Origin: Facklamia miroungae
Lineage (GTDB): Bacteria; Bacillota; Bacilli; Lactobacillales; Aerococcaceae
DNA: 64,000 nucleotides
Direction: 5' to 3'
Assembly (NCBI RefSeq): GCF_012396555.1
Contig: NZ_JAAXPS010000004.1
Coordinates: forward strand, 124,001 to 188,000
Notes under the pieces: generated by a model
The model's database searches: none
What the model was told of the DNA's origin: nothing
Seen by the model: the letters and a program-made list of their open reading frames with translations, nothing else
In this document: positions 29,325 to 37,418 of the stretch, piece after piece
Position numbering within the stretch: the stretch's first letter is position 1
Layout: every line of letters begins with the position of its first letter
Translations under genes and position numbers: made by a program

Positions 29325-29725
29325 ATGGCCAGTACTCCAAGCGATAACAAACTAAAAAAATACATTCATATAGGTATACACTATCATGCAAACAACTATT
29401 ATAGAAAAAAGAGGAACTACTCCACTCGACTACTCCTTACCGATTTTCAAGATATCATGCTCGATTCTTCTTACACAGATAACTATTTTAATATTACCAA
29501 TATGCCATTACTTGACTTGAAAAATCTTGAAAAGTATTTTGAAAATGAAATGCTTATGAAAGCAATCAAACAACTTAATATTAAAGAAAAGAGATTTCTG
29601 CTAGAAAAATATGTTATAAAAAAAGTGATACTGAACTTGCACAAGAAAAGGAAATATCACAGCAGGCAATTTCTATTTACAAGAAAAGGTTATTAGAAAA
29701 GTTAAAGGGGTTAATGAAAAGATAA
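29325..29725 (+). pseudogene. Tn916 Orf7-like sigma factor-type regulator, frameshifted
   Basis: The protein start matches small sigma-70-like ICE regulators: a helical region 2/3-like part followed by KQLNIKEKRFLLEKYV. The reading frame then goes wrong, but the next frame continues perfectly as YKKSDTELAQEKEISQQAI, the region 4-type helix-turn-helix, and ends ...KLKGLMKR at 29725. One extra T near 29613 restores about 133 residues. AAAGGAGG precedes the ATG. Orf7 proteins of Tn916-type elements promote transcription of the transfer genes, so its loss would silence transfer. Confidence 0.78.
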
Positions 29726-29754
29726 TCTCCGATTCGTTCATATACGAGCTCCCC

Positions 29755-29790
29755 CCTCCCATAGAAAATTAATAAATTACCTATGGGAGG
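29755..29790 (+). promoter_or_regulatory. hairpin sequestering the orf8 ribosome binding site
   Basis: CCTCCCATAG (29755-29764) pairs perfectly with CTATGGGAGG (29781-29790). The 3' arm contains the GGGAGG ribosome binding site of the gene at 29799. Folding would block its translation unless the upstream strand is occupied, for example by ribosomes on the orf7 message. Confidence 0.72.
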
Positions 29791-29798
29791 AATAGAAT

Positions 29799-29987
29799 AT
29801 GGAAACTCTTACTTCTTTAGCAATTAAAGCTCAAAAAGGTGATCGTGAAGCAATGGTGCATTTATACCAACAGTTTCAATCACTATTATTAAAAGAGTCT
29901 ACACGAGATGGTGGGCTCGATTTAGATTGCTATCAAGAATTATCAGAACACTTTATCAGGTTGATAATGGATTTTGAAGTTCGATAA
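29799..29987 (+). CDS. Tn916 Orf8-like small helix-turn-helix-type regulator
   Basis: A 62-residue acidic protein beginning METLTSLAIKAQKGDREAM, the pattern seen at the start of sigma-like ICE proteins (Orf8 family of Tn916 relatives). It follows the orf7-like gene, as in Tn916. It contains only the N-terminal helices, with no region 4 DNA-binding part. The start lies eight bases after GGGAGG, which is held in a hairpin. The frame is intact. Confidence 0.68.
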   Translation: METLTSLAIKAQKGDREAMVHLYQQFQSLLLKESTRDGGLDLDCYQELSEHFIRLIMDFEVR

Positions 29988-30042
29988 TGAAAATATCAAA
30001 AATTCACTTCCAACATACCTTTGATTTAAACTAAGAAAAAGT

Positions 30043-30072
30043 GGCTGAGATTGCAATCTCAGTCATTTTTCT
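30043..30072 (+). terminator. rho-independent terminator after orf8
   Basis: The 18-bp perfect palindrome CTGAGATTGCAATCTCAG (30045-30062) is extended by flanking GG/TC pairing and followed by ATTTTTC. Confidence 0.75.
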
Positions 30073-30139
30073 ATATTCAACAAACAAAAATGTTGTGATT
30101 TTTTATTCGATAAACCTCTTATTAGTATATAAGCAATAC

Positions 30140-30540
30140 TGTTCTTTGAAAATTGAATAACTTATTCAAATACATTTTTGATTACAATGAGCTAGGTAAA
30201 CAAATTCGCAATGACGTTGAAAAATTGAGCGATTATTATTTGATTTACACTCTTCATTTAGGAAATTGAAGAAGCCAAGATTTGTATTCAATATAATGAT
30301 ACTCCTACCTTGAACGCTTCACGGCATTGGGTAGCTTCTCCAAGTTTGAGTTGAGGTGAAAATCCTGTGGACTTTCCTAGGTCGCTTGAATAAGTAATAA
30401 TAGCTAACAGCCTTTGAATCAATTCTCCTTTTCCAGATTGGTATAGGAAAAAGATGCTTCACGTATTATAATTGAAGCATAGTATTTGATTCTAGCTCGC
30501 AGCATCTTGAGGCAAATACACTCTTTATGAAGAAAGGATG
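30140..30540 (+). ncRNA. candidate structured non-coding RNA or leader upstream of xis-int
   Basis: There is no coding frame over about 550 bases here, but many pairable segments. It starts with GTTCTTTGAAAA, a sequence like the antitermination-type motif near rRNA genes. ACTTATTCAA (30160-30169) pairs with TTGAATAAGT (30386-30395), enclosing about 215 bases. GAGCTAG (30190-30196) pairs with CTAGCTC (30493-30499), and TTTCCTA (30373-30379) with TAGGAAA (30444-30450). ATGCTTCA/TGAAGCAT (30454-30480) competes with AAGATGCT/AGCATCTT (30451-30508). I know no named family that fits. It may be an RNA or a cis-acting leader of xis/int. The strand is inferred from the neighbouring genes. Confidence 0.4.
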
Positions 30541-30616
30541 ATTACTAATTTTTTTCGATAATAATATGCAAATAAATTTCACAATCCGTCTATTGTGTAA
30601 AGAAGGGTAAAATCGT

Positions 30617-30822
30617 ATGAATATACCTAATAAAACACCGCCTATTCTTGGAAGATATATTAATCAACAAACTTGATGAAAGAATTGCATATTGGCTATG
30701 ATACGTTAAAAATACTTCGTCTAAATGGATTAGAAGTAATTATGATTGGTCGACAACATTTGTATGATCTTGAAGATGTAAAAAATATTTTCAATCAATT
30801 AAAAAATGATTCACCCGATTAA
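30617..30822 (+). pseudogene. xis: excisionase (Xis-like), frameshifted
   Basis: ATG 30617 gives MNIPNKTPPILGRYINQQT, then TGA. The following frame continues as LMKELHIGYDTLKILRLNGL...IGRQHLYDLEDV, a small winged-helix excisionase pattern, ending at 30822. One extra T in the TT at 30673-30674 joins them into about 69 residues. It lies directly upstream of int, the usual xis-int order. Without Xis the element could not excise efficiently. Confidence 0.7.
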
Positions 30823-30896
30823 AGCCTCAATCATTAAAATCTTACTAAAAAACAAAATATCCTAATTCATTATTTGGATTAGGAAGGAAGATTTTA

Positions 30897-32086
30897 ATGT
30901 CTGTTTCTTTTAAACAATACACAAAATACAATAAAAAACTCTGGAAATTCCAATGCTATCTTGGAAAGACTGAATTTGGTGAAGAAGTCCGTACCACTAG
31001 AAGTGGCTTTCAAACCAAAAAAGTTGCGCAACAAGTTTATCGACAATTGCAGCTTGATTTTGATAAAAATACGCTCAAAATGAATGGTAACATTACTTTT
31101 AAAGAGCTTTACGAAGAATTTATTGAACAATACCGCTTGAAAGTGAAACCTTCTACTATCATGATAACAAGAAGAGCGATTGAAGATCATGCATTGGAAT
31201 ATTTTGGTGATAAAGTGCTGAAAGATATTTCCGTACGATTTTGTACTCAAGTCAATCGGCGTTGGATTAGAGATGGATATAAACAAGCCTATTATTTTCG
31301 GCGAGCTGTTGCTCAGATTTTGCAATATGGCGTACAGCAGGAACTTATCCATGAAACCCAATGCGAAAAACCGAACCAATCAAACGTCAAGAAATTGATG
31401 AAAATTTAGTGGCTACAGAAACAATGACTGTTTATACACCAAAAGAATTAGCTATTTTCCTAGAATCCTGTAAAAAACATGGCAACATGAAAATAGAGAC
31501 TTACTTTCGTGTTCTATCTTATACAGGCGCCAGAAAGTCAGAAATACTTGCATTGGAATGGAATGACATTAATTTTGATAGTAAAAAATTGACGATCAGT
31601 AAAACCTTAGCTGAGGTTGAAAGCAGTCCTAATACTAAAGTGACTAAAGTAGCTAGCCAAAGTGCTAAAACAACTGCTGGAAAAAGAACAATCTCGATTT
31701 ATACAGAGACAATGACAATGTTGAAGAAATGGCAAATCAGACAAAAATTCGAGTTTAATATTTTAGGCTTCAAAACAACCGATAAACATCAACTTGTCTT
31801 CCCAAATAGAGAAAATAAATTTTGTCGTCCTGGGCAAGCCAATGATTGGTACGATGTAATTGCAACTAAATACAATTTAAAACGAATTACTCTTCATGAA
31901 TTTAGAAAGACACATTTCTCTCTTTGCGCAATGGCCGATATGAGCTTAGAGGATATTATGTATCGTGTCGGTCATAAAGATTCTAAAATGACTCGTCAGA
32001 TCTATAACTACTTCTATCCTGAACGTGAAGAACGAAGTGCAGATCGATTCGCACAATTCATTGAAAAAGAGAAATATTTGTTTTAA
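30897..32086 (+). pseudogene. int: tyrosine integrase, frameshifted between arm-binding and catalytic domains
   Basis: The first part (30897 to about 31345) has the AP2-like arm-binding and core-binding domains. The second (from NPMRKTEPIKRQEIDEN to 32086) has the catalytic set: TGARKSE with the first Arg, AGKRTIS with Lys, HEFRKTH with His and Arg, GHKD, and nucleophile Tyr in TRQIYNYF. The break is in GAAACCCAA near 31355, and one extra A restores about 397 residues, the normal size. The catalytic part has its own ATG at 31361 but would lack arm binding. AGGAAGG precedes the first ATG. It lies against attR. Confidence 0.9.
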
Positions 32087-32094
32087 ACGCCGTT

Positions 32095-32117
32095 GTAGTT
32101 AGTTTTGTAGTTAGTTT
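32095..32117 (+). repeat. two direct repeats, likely integrase arm-type sites (right end)
   Basis: Two copies of GTAGTTAGTTT at 32095-32105 and 32107-32117 share the unit of the three left-end repeats (6350-6382). They lie between int and attR, as expected of Int N-domain binding sites. Confidence 0.7.
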
Positions 32118-32119
32118 GC

Positions 32120-32173
32120 TTTTTCTAAAAAAAGAAACGTTAGAAACATTGATAAATCAACATTTCTAACGTT
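32120..32173 (-). terminator. element-supplied terminator of the suf operon
   Basis: On the minus strand AACGTTAGAAA pairs with TTTCTAACGTT (32136-32173), and a T-rich tract follows (TTTCTTTTTTT). Loop and arms resemble the original hairpin at 6173-6214, with the same loop core but different stem bases, so the element brings its own version. Confidence 0.85.
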
Positions 32174-32183
32174 AAAATTGAGA

Positions 32184-33578
32184 TTACCCAACACTGCCTT
32201 CCATTTCGTAAGCGATCAAGCGGTTAAGCTCAACAGCATACTCCAATGGCAATTCCTTGGCAAAGGGTTCAACAAAGCCCATGATAATCATTTCAGTTGC
32301 TTTTTCTTCACTAATACCGCGACTCATTAAGTAGAAGAGTTGTTCTTCAGAAATACGAGACACTTTCGCTTCATGTTCTAATGAGACATTAGAATTATGG
32401 ACTTCATTAAAAGGAATGGTATCTGATTTAGATTTGTCATCCATGATAATGGTGTCACACTCTACGTGGGATTTAGCCCCATCAGCTTCAGGTCCAAAGT
32501 ATAATTGCCCCATATAATCCACATTTCCACCATCTTTAGCAATCGATTTGGAAACAATGGTTGAGGAAGTATTAGGAGCATTGTGATAAATCTTAGCTCC
32601 TGAATGTTGGTGCTGTCCCTCGCCGGCAAAAGCAATGGACAAGACAGTTCCTCTAGCCCCCTCGCCATTTAAGCGACAGGAAGGGTACTTCATCGTTTTA
32701 TAAGATCCTAAGTTGCCGTCTACCCATTCCAAGGTGCCACCTTCTGCAACAGTTCCCCGTTGGGTAACTAAGTTATAAACGTTGTTGGACCAGTTTTGGA
32801 TGGTCGTATACCGGCAAGTAGCATTTTTCTTAACTACGATTTCTACTACCCCAGTATGCATCGAAGTAGCGGAATAAGTAGGAGCAGTACAGCCTTCCAC
32901 ATAATGCACGCTCGCCCCTTCATCCACAATAATTAAGGTGCGTTCAAATTGTGCCACACTCGAATTGTTTAAACGGAAATAGGCTTGGAGCGGCATATCA
33001 ACTTTAACGCCTTTAGGAATATAGATAAAAGATCCACCACTCCAACAGGCAGAATTTAAAGCTGTTTGAAAGTTTTCATTTGGATGAATCACTGAGGCAA
33101 AGTGCTCTCGAAACAACTCAGGGTGATCTTTCAAGGCAGAGTCAGTATCAGTAAAAATAATACCCAGTTTATCGACTTCATCTTTCATCCGTGAATAAAC
33201 CGTTTCTGATTCATACTGTACACTTGTTCCTGCCAAGAAAGCGCGTTCGGCTTCTGGAACGCCTAGACGGTCAAAGGTTTCTTTGATTTTATCGGGCACA
33301 TCATCCCAAGAGCGAACCGGTTGTTCAGTTGCTTTTAGATAGTAGATATAATCATCGAAATTTAAATCAGATAAATCAACGCCCCAGGTAGAGACTTTTT
33401 TATTGCGGAAAGTTTCATAAGCTTTTAACCGGAAGTCAAGCATCCACTCGGGTTCATTTTTTTCTTTTGAAATCGTACGGATGACTTGCTCATTAAGTCC
33501 TTTTCCAGTCGAAAAGAGGATTTTAGCATCGTCTTTAAAACCGTATTCGTATTCACCTAATACAGGAACTTCTGACAT
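32184..33578 (-). CDS. sufB: Fe-S cluster assembly scaffold protein SufB
   Basis: A protein of 464 residues, the full family length. It has the beta-helical core ([12 protein letters not shown], ETDxD-like tail segment [18 protein letters not shown]) and the end [12 protein letters not shown]. SufB, with SufC and SufD, is the scaffold on which Fe-S clusters are built. The last codons lie in attR. The original end, seen at 6221-6242, would be E-G-S-V-D, so the insertion changed only the final residue from Asp to Gly. The start overlaps the sufU stop. Confidence 0.97.
   Translation of the reverse strand: MSEVPVLGEYEYGFKDDAKILFSTGKGLNEQVIRTISKEKNEPEWMLDFRLKAYETFRNKKVSTWGVDLSDLNFDDYIYYLKATEQPVRSWDDVPDKIKETFDRLGVPEAERAFLAGTSVQYESETVYSRMKDEVDKLGIIFTDTDSALKDHPELFREHFASVIHPNENFQTALNSACWSGGSFIYIPKGVKVDMPLQAYFRLNNSSVAQFERTLIIVDEGASVHYVEGCTAPTYSATSMHTGVVEIVVKKNATCRYTTIQNWSNNVYNLVTQRGTVAEGGTLEWVDGNLGSYKTMKYPSCRLNGEGARGTVLSIAFAGEGQHQHSGAKIYHNAPNTSSTIVSKSIAKDGGNVDYMGQLYFGPEADGAKSHVECDTIIMDDKSKSDTIPFNEVHNSNVSLEHEAKVSRISEEQLFYLMSRGISEEKATEMIIMGFVEPFAKELPLEYAVELNRLIAYEMEGSVG
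32189..32203. other. attR, right attachment site within the sufB 3' end
   Basis: CAACACTGCCTTCCA encodes the last sufB codons (M-E-G-S-V) on the minus strand and repeats 6228-6242 with one mismatch. To its right sufB is chromosomal. To its left the final Gly codon, stop and terminator come from the element. Confidence 0.85.
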
Positions 33579-34087
33579 TATTCTTCTTCCTTTCTTTCTA
33601 TGCCGTCTTGGTGGAGCAGTTGTTCATTGCGAGACTGGTCGAGTCCATATTCTACTGCTCGCCAAGAAAGAATGGCACATTTATAACGAGCGGGGAATTT
33701 TTTGACGCCTGCTAGAATAGCCGCGTCTTTTAACTGTTTGCGGAGTTCTTCTTCGCTTTTTTCTTCTTCATCCTCGCTGATGGTTCCACCAACCAATTGA
33801 TTAAAGTCATGGACGAGTTGGATGGCTTCTTCGACAGTTTTGCCAACCATCAAATCGGTCATCATACTGGCTGATGAAATGGAAATAGTGCAGCCTTCTC
33901 CATTGAAAGCTATTTGTTCAATTCGATTATCTTTAACGACCATATCCACAGTAATCGCATCTCCGCAAGTCGGATTAAGTAATTGCATTTGGTGGGTGGG
34001 GTGATCGAGATGCCCTCTGTGATGCGGATTTGCAGAGTGGTCAAGGACAATCGAGCGGTATAGTTGGTCTAAACGACTAAGTGCCAT
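33578..34087 (-). CDS. sufU: SufU, zinc-dependent sulfurtransferase of the SUF system
   Basis: A protein of 169 residues of the IscU/SufU family, with the three conserved cysteines in [15 protein letters not shown] and YKCAILSW. It includes the extra segment between the second and third cysteine that distinguishes SufU from IscU; here this segment is acidic ([14 protein letters not shown]). SufU accepts persulfide from SufS and passes it to SufBCD. It overlaps sufS by 11 bases and sufB by three. Confidence 0.95.
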   Translation of the reverse strand: MALSRLDQLYRSIVLDHSANPHHRGHLDHPTHQMQLLNPTCGDAITVDMVVKDNRIEQIAFNGEGCTISISSASMMTDLMVGKTVEEAIQLVHDFNQLVGGTISEDEEEKSEEELRKQLKDAAILAGVKKFPARYKCAILSWRAVEYGLDQSRNEQLLHQDGIERKEEE

Positions 34088-35324
34088 AAGTAAAAAACTC
34101 CTTTATTTCTTTGGTCGCTTGAATAAAACGATCCACTTCTTCAACTGTATTATAAACCATTAGGCTGGCTCTTAAAGTAGCGGGTGTTTCTAACAAACGC
34201 ATTAAGGGCTGAGCGCAGTGGTGTCCTGCTCTAACAGCAATTCCTAACTGATCAAAGCCGGTCGCTGCATCGTGAGGGTGGACACCTTGGATATTAAAAG
34301 AGATAATGCCGTGACTCATTGCCGATTCTGGTGTATAGAGGATAATGTCATCTAATTCTTTCAAACCATGATAGAGTCTTCTACCTAGCAATTGTTCTTG
34401 AGATTGAATGTTGTCAAAACCGATTGATTCGATCCAGCGAATAGCTTGTGTTAGACCAATAACTTGAGCAATTGCTTGTGTGCCGGCCTCAAATTTCCAT
34501 GGGGCTTGCTTATAATTAGCATATTGATCTTCTACTAAGTGAATCATTTCGCCCCCAAAATTAACGGGTAAGCATGTATCATGATGTTCTTTTGCTAAGT
34601 AAGTAATACCCAATCCCATCGGACCATACATTTTATGGCTAGAGAAGGCGTAAGCATCTACTTGCCAATCATTTAAGTGTAAACGCGTATGAGGACTTGC
34701 TTGAGCACCATCGACAATTAGTAGCGCACCTTGTTGGTGGGCCCACTGACTTAAAGATTGAATTGGCTGCTCAACTCCGAGCACATTAGAGAAGTGTTGG
34801 ATTACAATGGCTTTGATCGGTTGATGATCATACTTGGTAGCTAAGGACTTCAAATCGACTTGGAAGTCTTGGTTAAGGTCCATAAATTTTAGCTGAGCTC
34901 CCGTGCGTTTACAAACTTCTTGCCAAGGGACCAAATTGGAATGATGTTCTAAACGAGTGGTTAAGATTATGTCGGAATGTTTTAGACGGGGTTCAATCAG
35001 TCCGCGGGCTATTTTGTTGATACTGTCAGTCGTTCCTGAGCTGAATGAAATACATGCACTGGATTCAGCCCCAACAAAGCGAGCGATTTCTTCGCGGCCG
35101 TTTTCGTAAGCTTGGGTAGCCCGTTCACTGAGGGTATGGACACCGCGGTGAACATTTGCATGATCCTGATGGTAAAAAGCAACCATCGCATCAATTACTG
35201 ATTGAGGAGTTTGAGAGGTGGCAGCATTATCAAAATAGATAAGAGGCTCGTCATTAACCACTTGGTCTAAAATCGGAAACTCATGACGTAAGTTCAATAG
35301 ATCGCGATTAGTCAAGGGAATCAC
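34077..35324 (-). CDS. sufS: cysteine desulfurase SufS
   Basis: A class V aminotransferase-fold enzyme of 415 residues. The PLP lysine is in FSSHKMYGPMG, the catalytic cysteine in RAGHHCAQP, and HHSN carries the PLP-stacking histidine. It removes sulfur from cysteine for cluster assembly. It overlaps sufD by 17 bases and sufU by 11, so the operon is tightly coupled. Confidence 0.96.
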   Translation of the reverse strand: MIPLTNRDLLNLRHEFPILDQVVNDEPLIYFDNAATSQTPQSVIDAMVAFYHQDHANVHRGVHTLSERATQAYENGREEIARFVGAESSACISFSSGTTDSINKIARGLIEPRLKHSDIILTTRLEHHSNLVPWQEVCKRTGAQLKFMDLNQDFQVDLKSLATKYDHQPIKAIVIQHFSNVLGVEQPIQSLSQWAHQQGALLIVDGAQASPHTRLHLNDWQVDAYAFSSHKMYGPMGLGITYLAKEHHDTCLPVNFGGEMIHLVEDQYANYKQAPWKFEAGTQAIAQVIGLTQAIRWIESIGFDNIQSQEQLLGRRLYHGLKELDDIILYTPESAMSHGIISFNIQGVHPHDAATGFDQLGIAVRAGHHCAQPLMRLLETPATLRASLMVYNTVEEVDRFIQATKEIKEFFTYGT

Positions 35325-36477
35325 CTGTACTTATACTTTTGAGTTTTTGGTCGAGTGCATCAATCATCAATTGTCTTCTAGCTGGATCTTTTATTTGGTT
35401 AAGTGTCTTCATTAAAAAACCACGAATAACTAGATATTCTGCTTTAGATCGGTTTATTCCACGGGTCATTAAATACCAGAGTTGGTTGTCATCTACTTTA
35501 GAGACGGAGGCAGCATGACCGGCTGTAACTTCAAATTCATCAATTAAAAGAATCGGGTTGGCATCTCCACGCGCTTGGTCAGATAGCATCAATAAACGGT
35601 TTTCTTGTTGGGCATCCGCGTTTTTGGCATTTTTGAAAATCTTTCCTATCCCGTTCATCGTCAGTACCGCTTGATCAAGCGCTACACCTCTTTGATTAAT
35701 ATGACCGATTGAATGGTGACCATAATTGCTGATTTTAGAATCGAGGATTTGTTTAAAGTTTTGATTAGAAATTGCTACTTCTGATAAGTGAGCTTGTGAA
35801 CCTTGGCCTTTAAGAATAGAAGCTAAGTCGACGATAGTCGCACCATCGTTAAATGATCCAATGGACCATTGAATATGCGCGTGGTCTTTAGCTAAAGCAT
35901 GCCGGCGGATATAACTTGCTTGGTTTGTTTTTGTTTGGTCGATAGCCATGTAATGCAGATTAGCTCCATCTTCTAAAACAATCTCAACTGTGTAGCTTTG
36001 ACTGTGGTCTGCAATATGGGATTGCTTTAATTTTTCAAAGAAGGTGAACCGGCTATTTTTACCGACGACAAGCAGTAAGTATTGATGGGCTCCGTGATCA
36101 AAATTTTGTTCCCATTCAAATACTTCGTCACTCTGGTAATTATCCGGTACATAGATTAACGTCCCATTATTTAAATGCGCCAGTTGATAGGCAGAAATTT
36201 TATCTTGATTAGCAGGAATGGCTTGAAACAAATACTTTTTTAAGAGCTGCTCATGGTCAGTTTGAGCTGTCTGCCAATCAGCAACGATAATGTCTGAATG
36301 AGAAGTAAGTCTTGTATCAATACTTGAAGGAATAAAGTTAGACTCAATGAAAAGTGGCCATGATTCAATTTTAGCTCTTTCAATTTCAGGAAGCTTTAAT
36401 TGTTCAATCGTTTGTTGACTTTGGTCAAAGATATTCTTGAGCCAACTAACAGTGGGAGTGAATAATTGTTGGGTCAT
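35308..36477 (-). CDS. sufD: Fe-S cluster assembly protein SufD
   Basis: A protein of 389 residues homologous to SufB in its C-terminal beta-helix and helical tail (DNQLWYLMTRGINRSKAEYLVIRGF). It forms the SufBC2D complex. It lies eight bases after sufC and overlaps sufS. Length is somewhat below Bacillus SufD but the frame is complete, with a normal N-terminal helical region. Confidence 0.94.
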   Translation of the reverse strand: MTQQLFTPTVSWLKNIFDQSQQTIEQLKLPEIERAKIESWPLFIESNFIPSSIDTRLTSHSDIIVADWQTAQTDHEQLLKKYLFQAIPANQDKISAYQLAHLNNGTLIYVPDNYQSDEVFEWEQNFDHGAHQYLLLVVGKNSRFTFFEKLKQSHIADHSQSYTVEIVLEDGANLHYMAIDQTKTNQASYIRRHALAKDHAHIQWSIGSFNDGATIVDLASILKGQGSQAHLSEVAISNQNFKQILDSKISNYGHHSIGHINQRGVALDQAVLTMNGIGKIFKNAKNADAQQENRLLMLSDQARGDANPILLIDEFEVTAGHAASVSKVDDNQLWYLMTRGINRSKAEYLVIRGFLMKTLNQIKDPARRQLMIDALDQKLKSISTGDSLD

Positions 36478-36485
36478 CTTTTCAC

Positions 36486-37253
36486 CTACTCTTCATTTAA
36501 TTCGATGCCGTTTTCTTGGGCGATTTCTTTATACCCCTTGGCTTCAAGTTCTAAGGCAAGTTCAGGACCACCCGATTTGACCACGCGTCCATCCATCATG
36601 ATATGAACAAAGTCAGGATGAACATAATTTAAAAGACGTTGATAATGGGTAATAATTAAGGCCCCAAAGTTTTCACCGCGTAATGAATTAATTCCTTTTG
36701 AAACCACTTGGAGAGCATCAATATCTAGTCCAGAGTCAATTTCATCTAATAAAGCAAATTGCGGCTCAATCATTAACATTTGGAGAATTTCATTGCGCTT
36801 TTTCTCGCCTCCTGAAAATCCTTCGTTAACATAGCGTTCAACCATTTCTTCGGACATATCTAGAAGAGCCATTTTCTCATCTAATTTATCAAGAAATTCA
36901 AAAATTGGCATTTGATCATCTTCTTCACGCCGTGAGTTGATGGCTTCACGCATGAGGGTAGCATTGGTAACGCCTGAAATTTCACTTGGGTATTGAACCG
37001 CCATAAAAAGACCCGCTCTGGCACGCTCATCCACTTCCATCTCTAAGAGATCAACCCCGTCTAGGAGAACTTGACCTTGTGTTACGGTATAGTCGGGATG
37101 GCCCATGATAGCTTGTGAGAGGGTGGATTTACCTGTCCCATTGGGTCCCATAATGGCATGAACTTCATTGCTATTAATACTTAAATTAACACCTTTTAAG
37201 ATTTCTTTCCCTTCAATTTCTACATGCAGGTTTTTGATTTCTAGTGTTGACAT
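36486..37253 (-). CDS. sufC: SufC ATPase of the Fe-S assembly complex
   Basis: A protein of 255 residues from ATG 37253 (after GGAGCGAGG), with GPNGTGKST, FSGGEKKRNEIL and ALLDEIDSGLDIDAL. It is a soluble ABC ATPase that drives SufBD rearrangement. It is the first gene of sufCDSUB. The frame extends upstream of 37253, but that part lacks family similarity and overlaps the promoter gap shared with divergent dnaX. Confidence 0.97.
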   Translation of the reverse strand: MSTLEIKNLHVEIEGKEILKGVNLSINSNEVHAIMGPNGTGKSTLSQAIMGHPDYTVTQGQVLLDGVDLLEMEVDERARAGLFMAVQYPSEISGVTNATLMREAINSRREEDDQMPIFEFLDKLDEKMALLDMSEEMVERYVNEGFSGGEKKRNEILQMLMIEPQFALLDEIDSGLDIDALQVVSKGINSLRGENFGALIITHYQRLLNYVHPDFVHIMMDGRVVKSGGPELALELEAKGYKEIAQENGIELNEE

Positions 37254-37418
37254 ATCCTCGCTCCTTCTAATCATTTTCACAAGCTTTATTCTACCATAAA
37301 TTGTGAAGATTATAATCTTCATTTTTAAAGTTAATAAGTGGATGATCACACAAAAGGATTCGCCAAAGAGCAACAATTTCGATATAATAAGTTTACTAAA
37401 TGGAGGAGGCAATGAATA

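Larger units (their letters stand above)
6228..32203. mobile_element. decaying ICEBs1/Tn916-type integrative element in sufB, carrying a lantibiotic locus
   Basis: The element is bounded by a 15-bp direct repeat (6228-6242 and 32189-32203, one mismatch). It encodes a tyrosine integrase and excisionase beside the right end and a transfer module in the ICEBs1 order nicK, ardA, conB, conC, conD, conE, conG, cwlT. It also has Tn916-type orf7/orf8 and a class I lantibiotic cargo between cwlT and orf7. Relaxase N-terminus, coupling protein and origin of transfer are missing or deleted at the left. At least seven element genes besides lanB are interrupted, so self-transfer and even excision look unlikely as read. 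Conjugation genes conE, conG and cwlT and most cargo genes remain intact. Confidence 0.88.

Noticed and set aside
31361-32086. An independent short integrase starting at ATG 31361.
   Set aside because: The frame also continues upstream (…ENP before MRKTEP) and matches the missing middle of the integrase. The ATG is internal to a frameshifted gene.
7641-32086. Explaining all element frameshifts as homopolymer sequencing errors.
   Set aside because: Two lesions are base substitutions to TAG and another is an in-frame TAA. Many longer runs in neighbouring genes are intact, and core genes show almost none. Errors at single sites remain possible.
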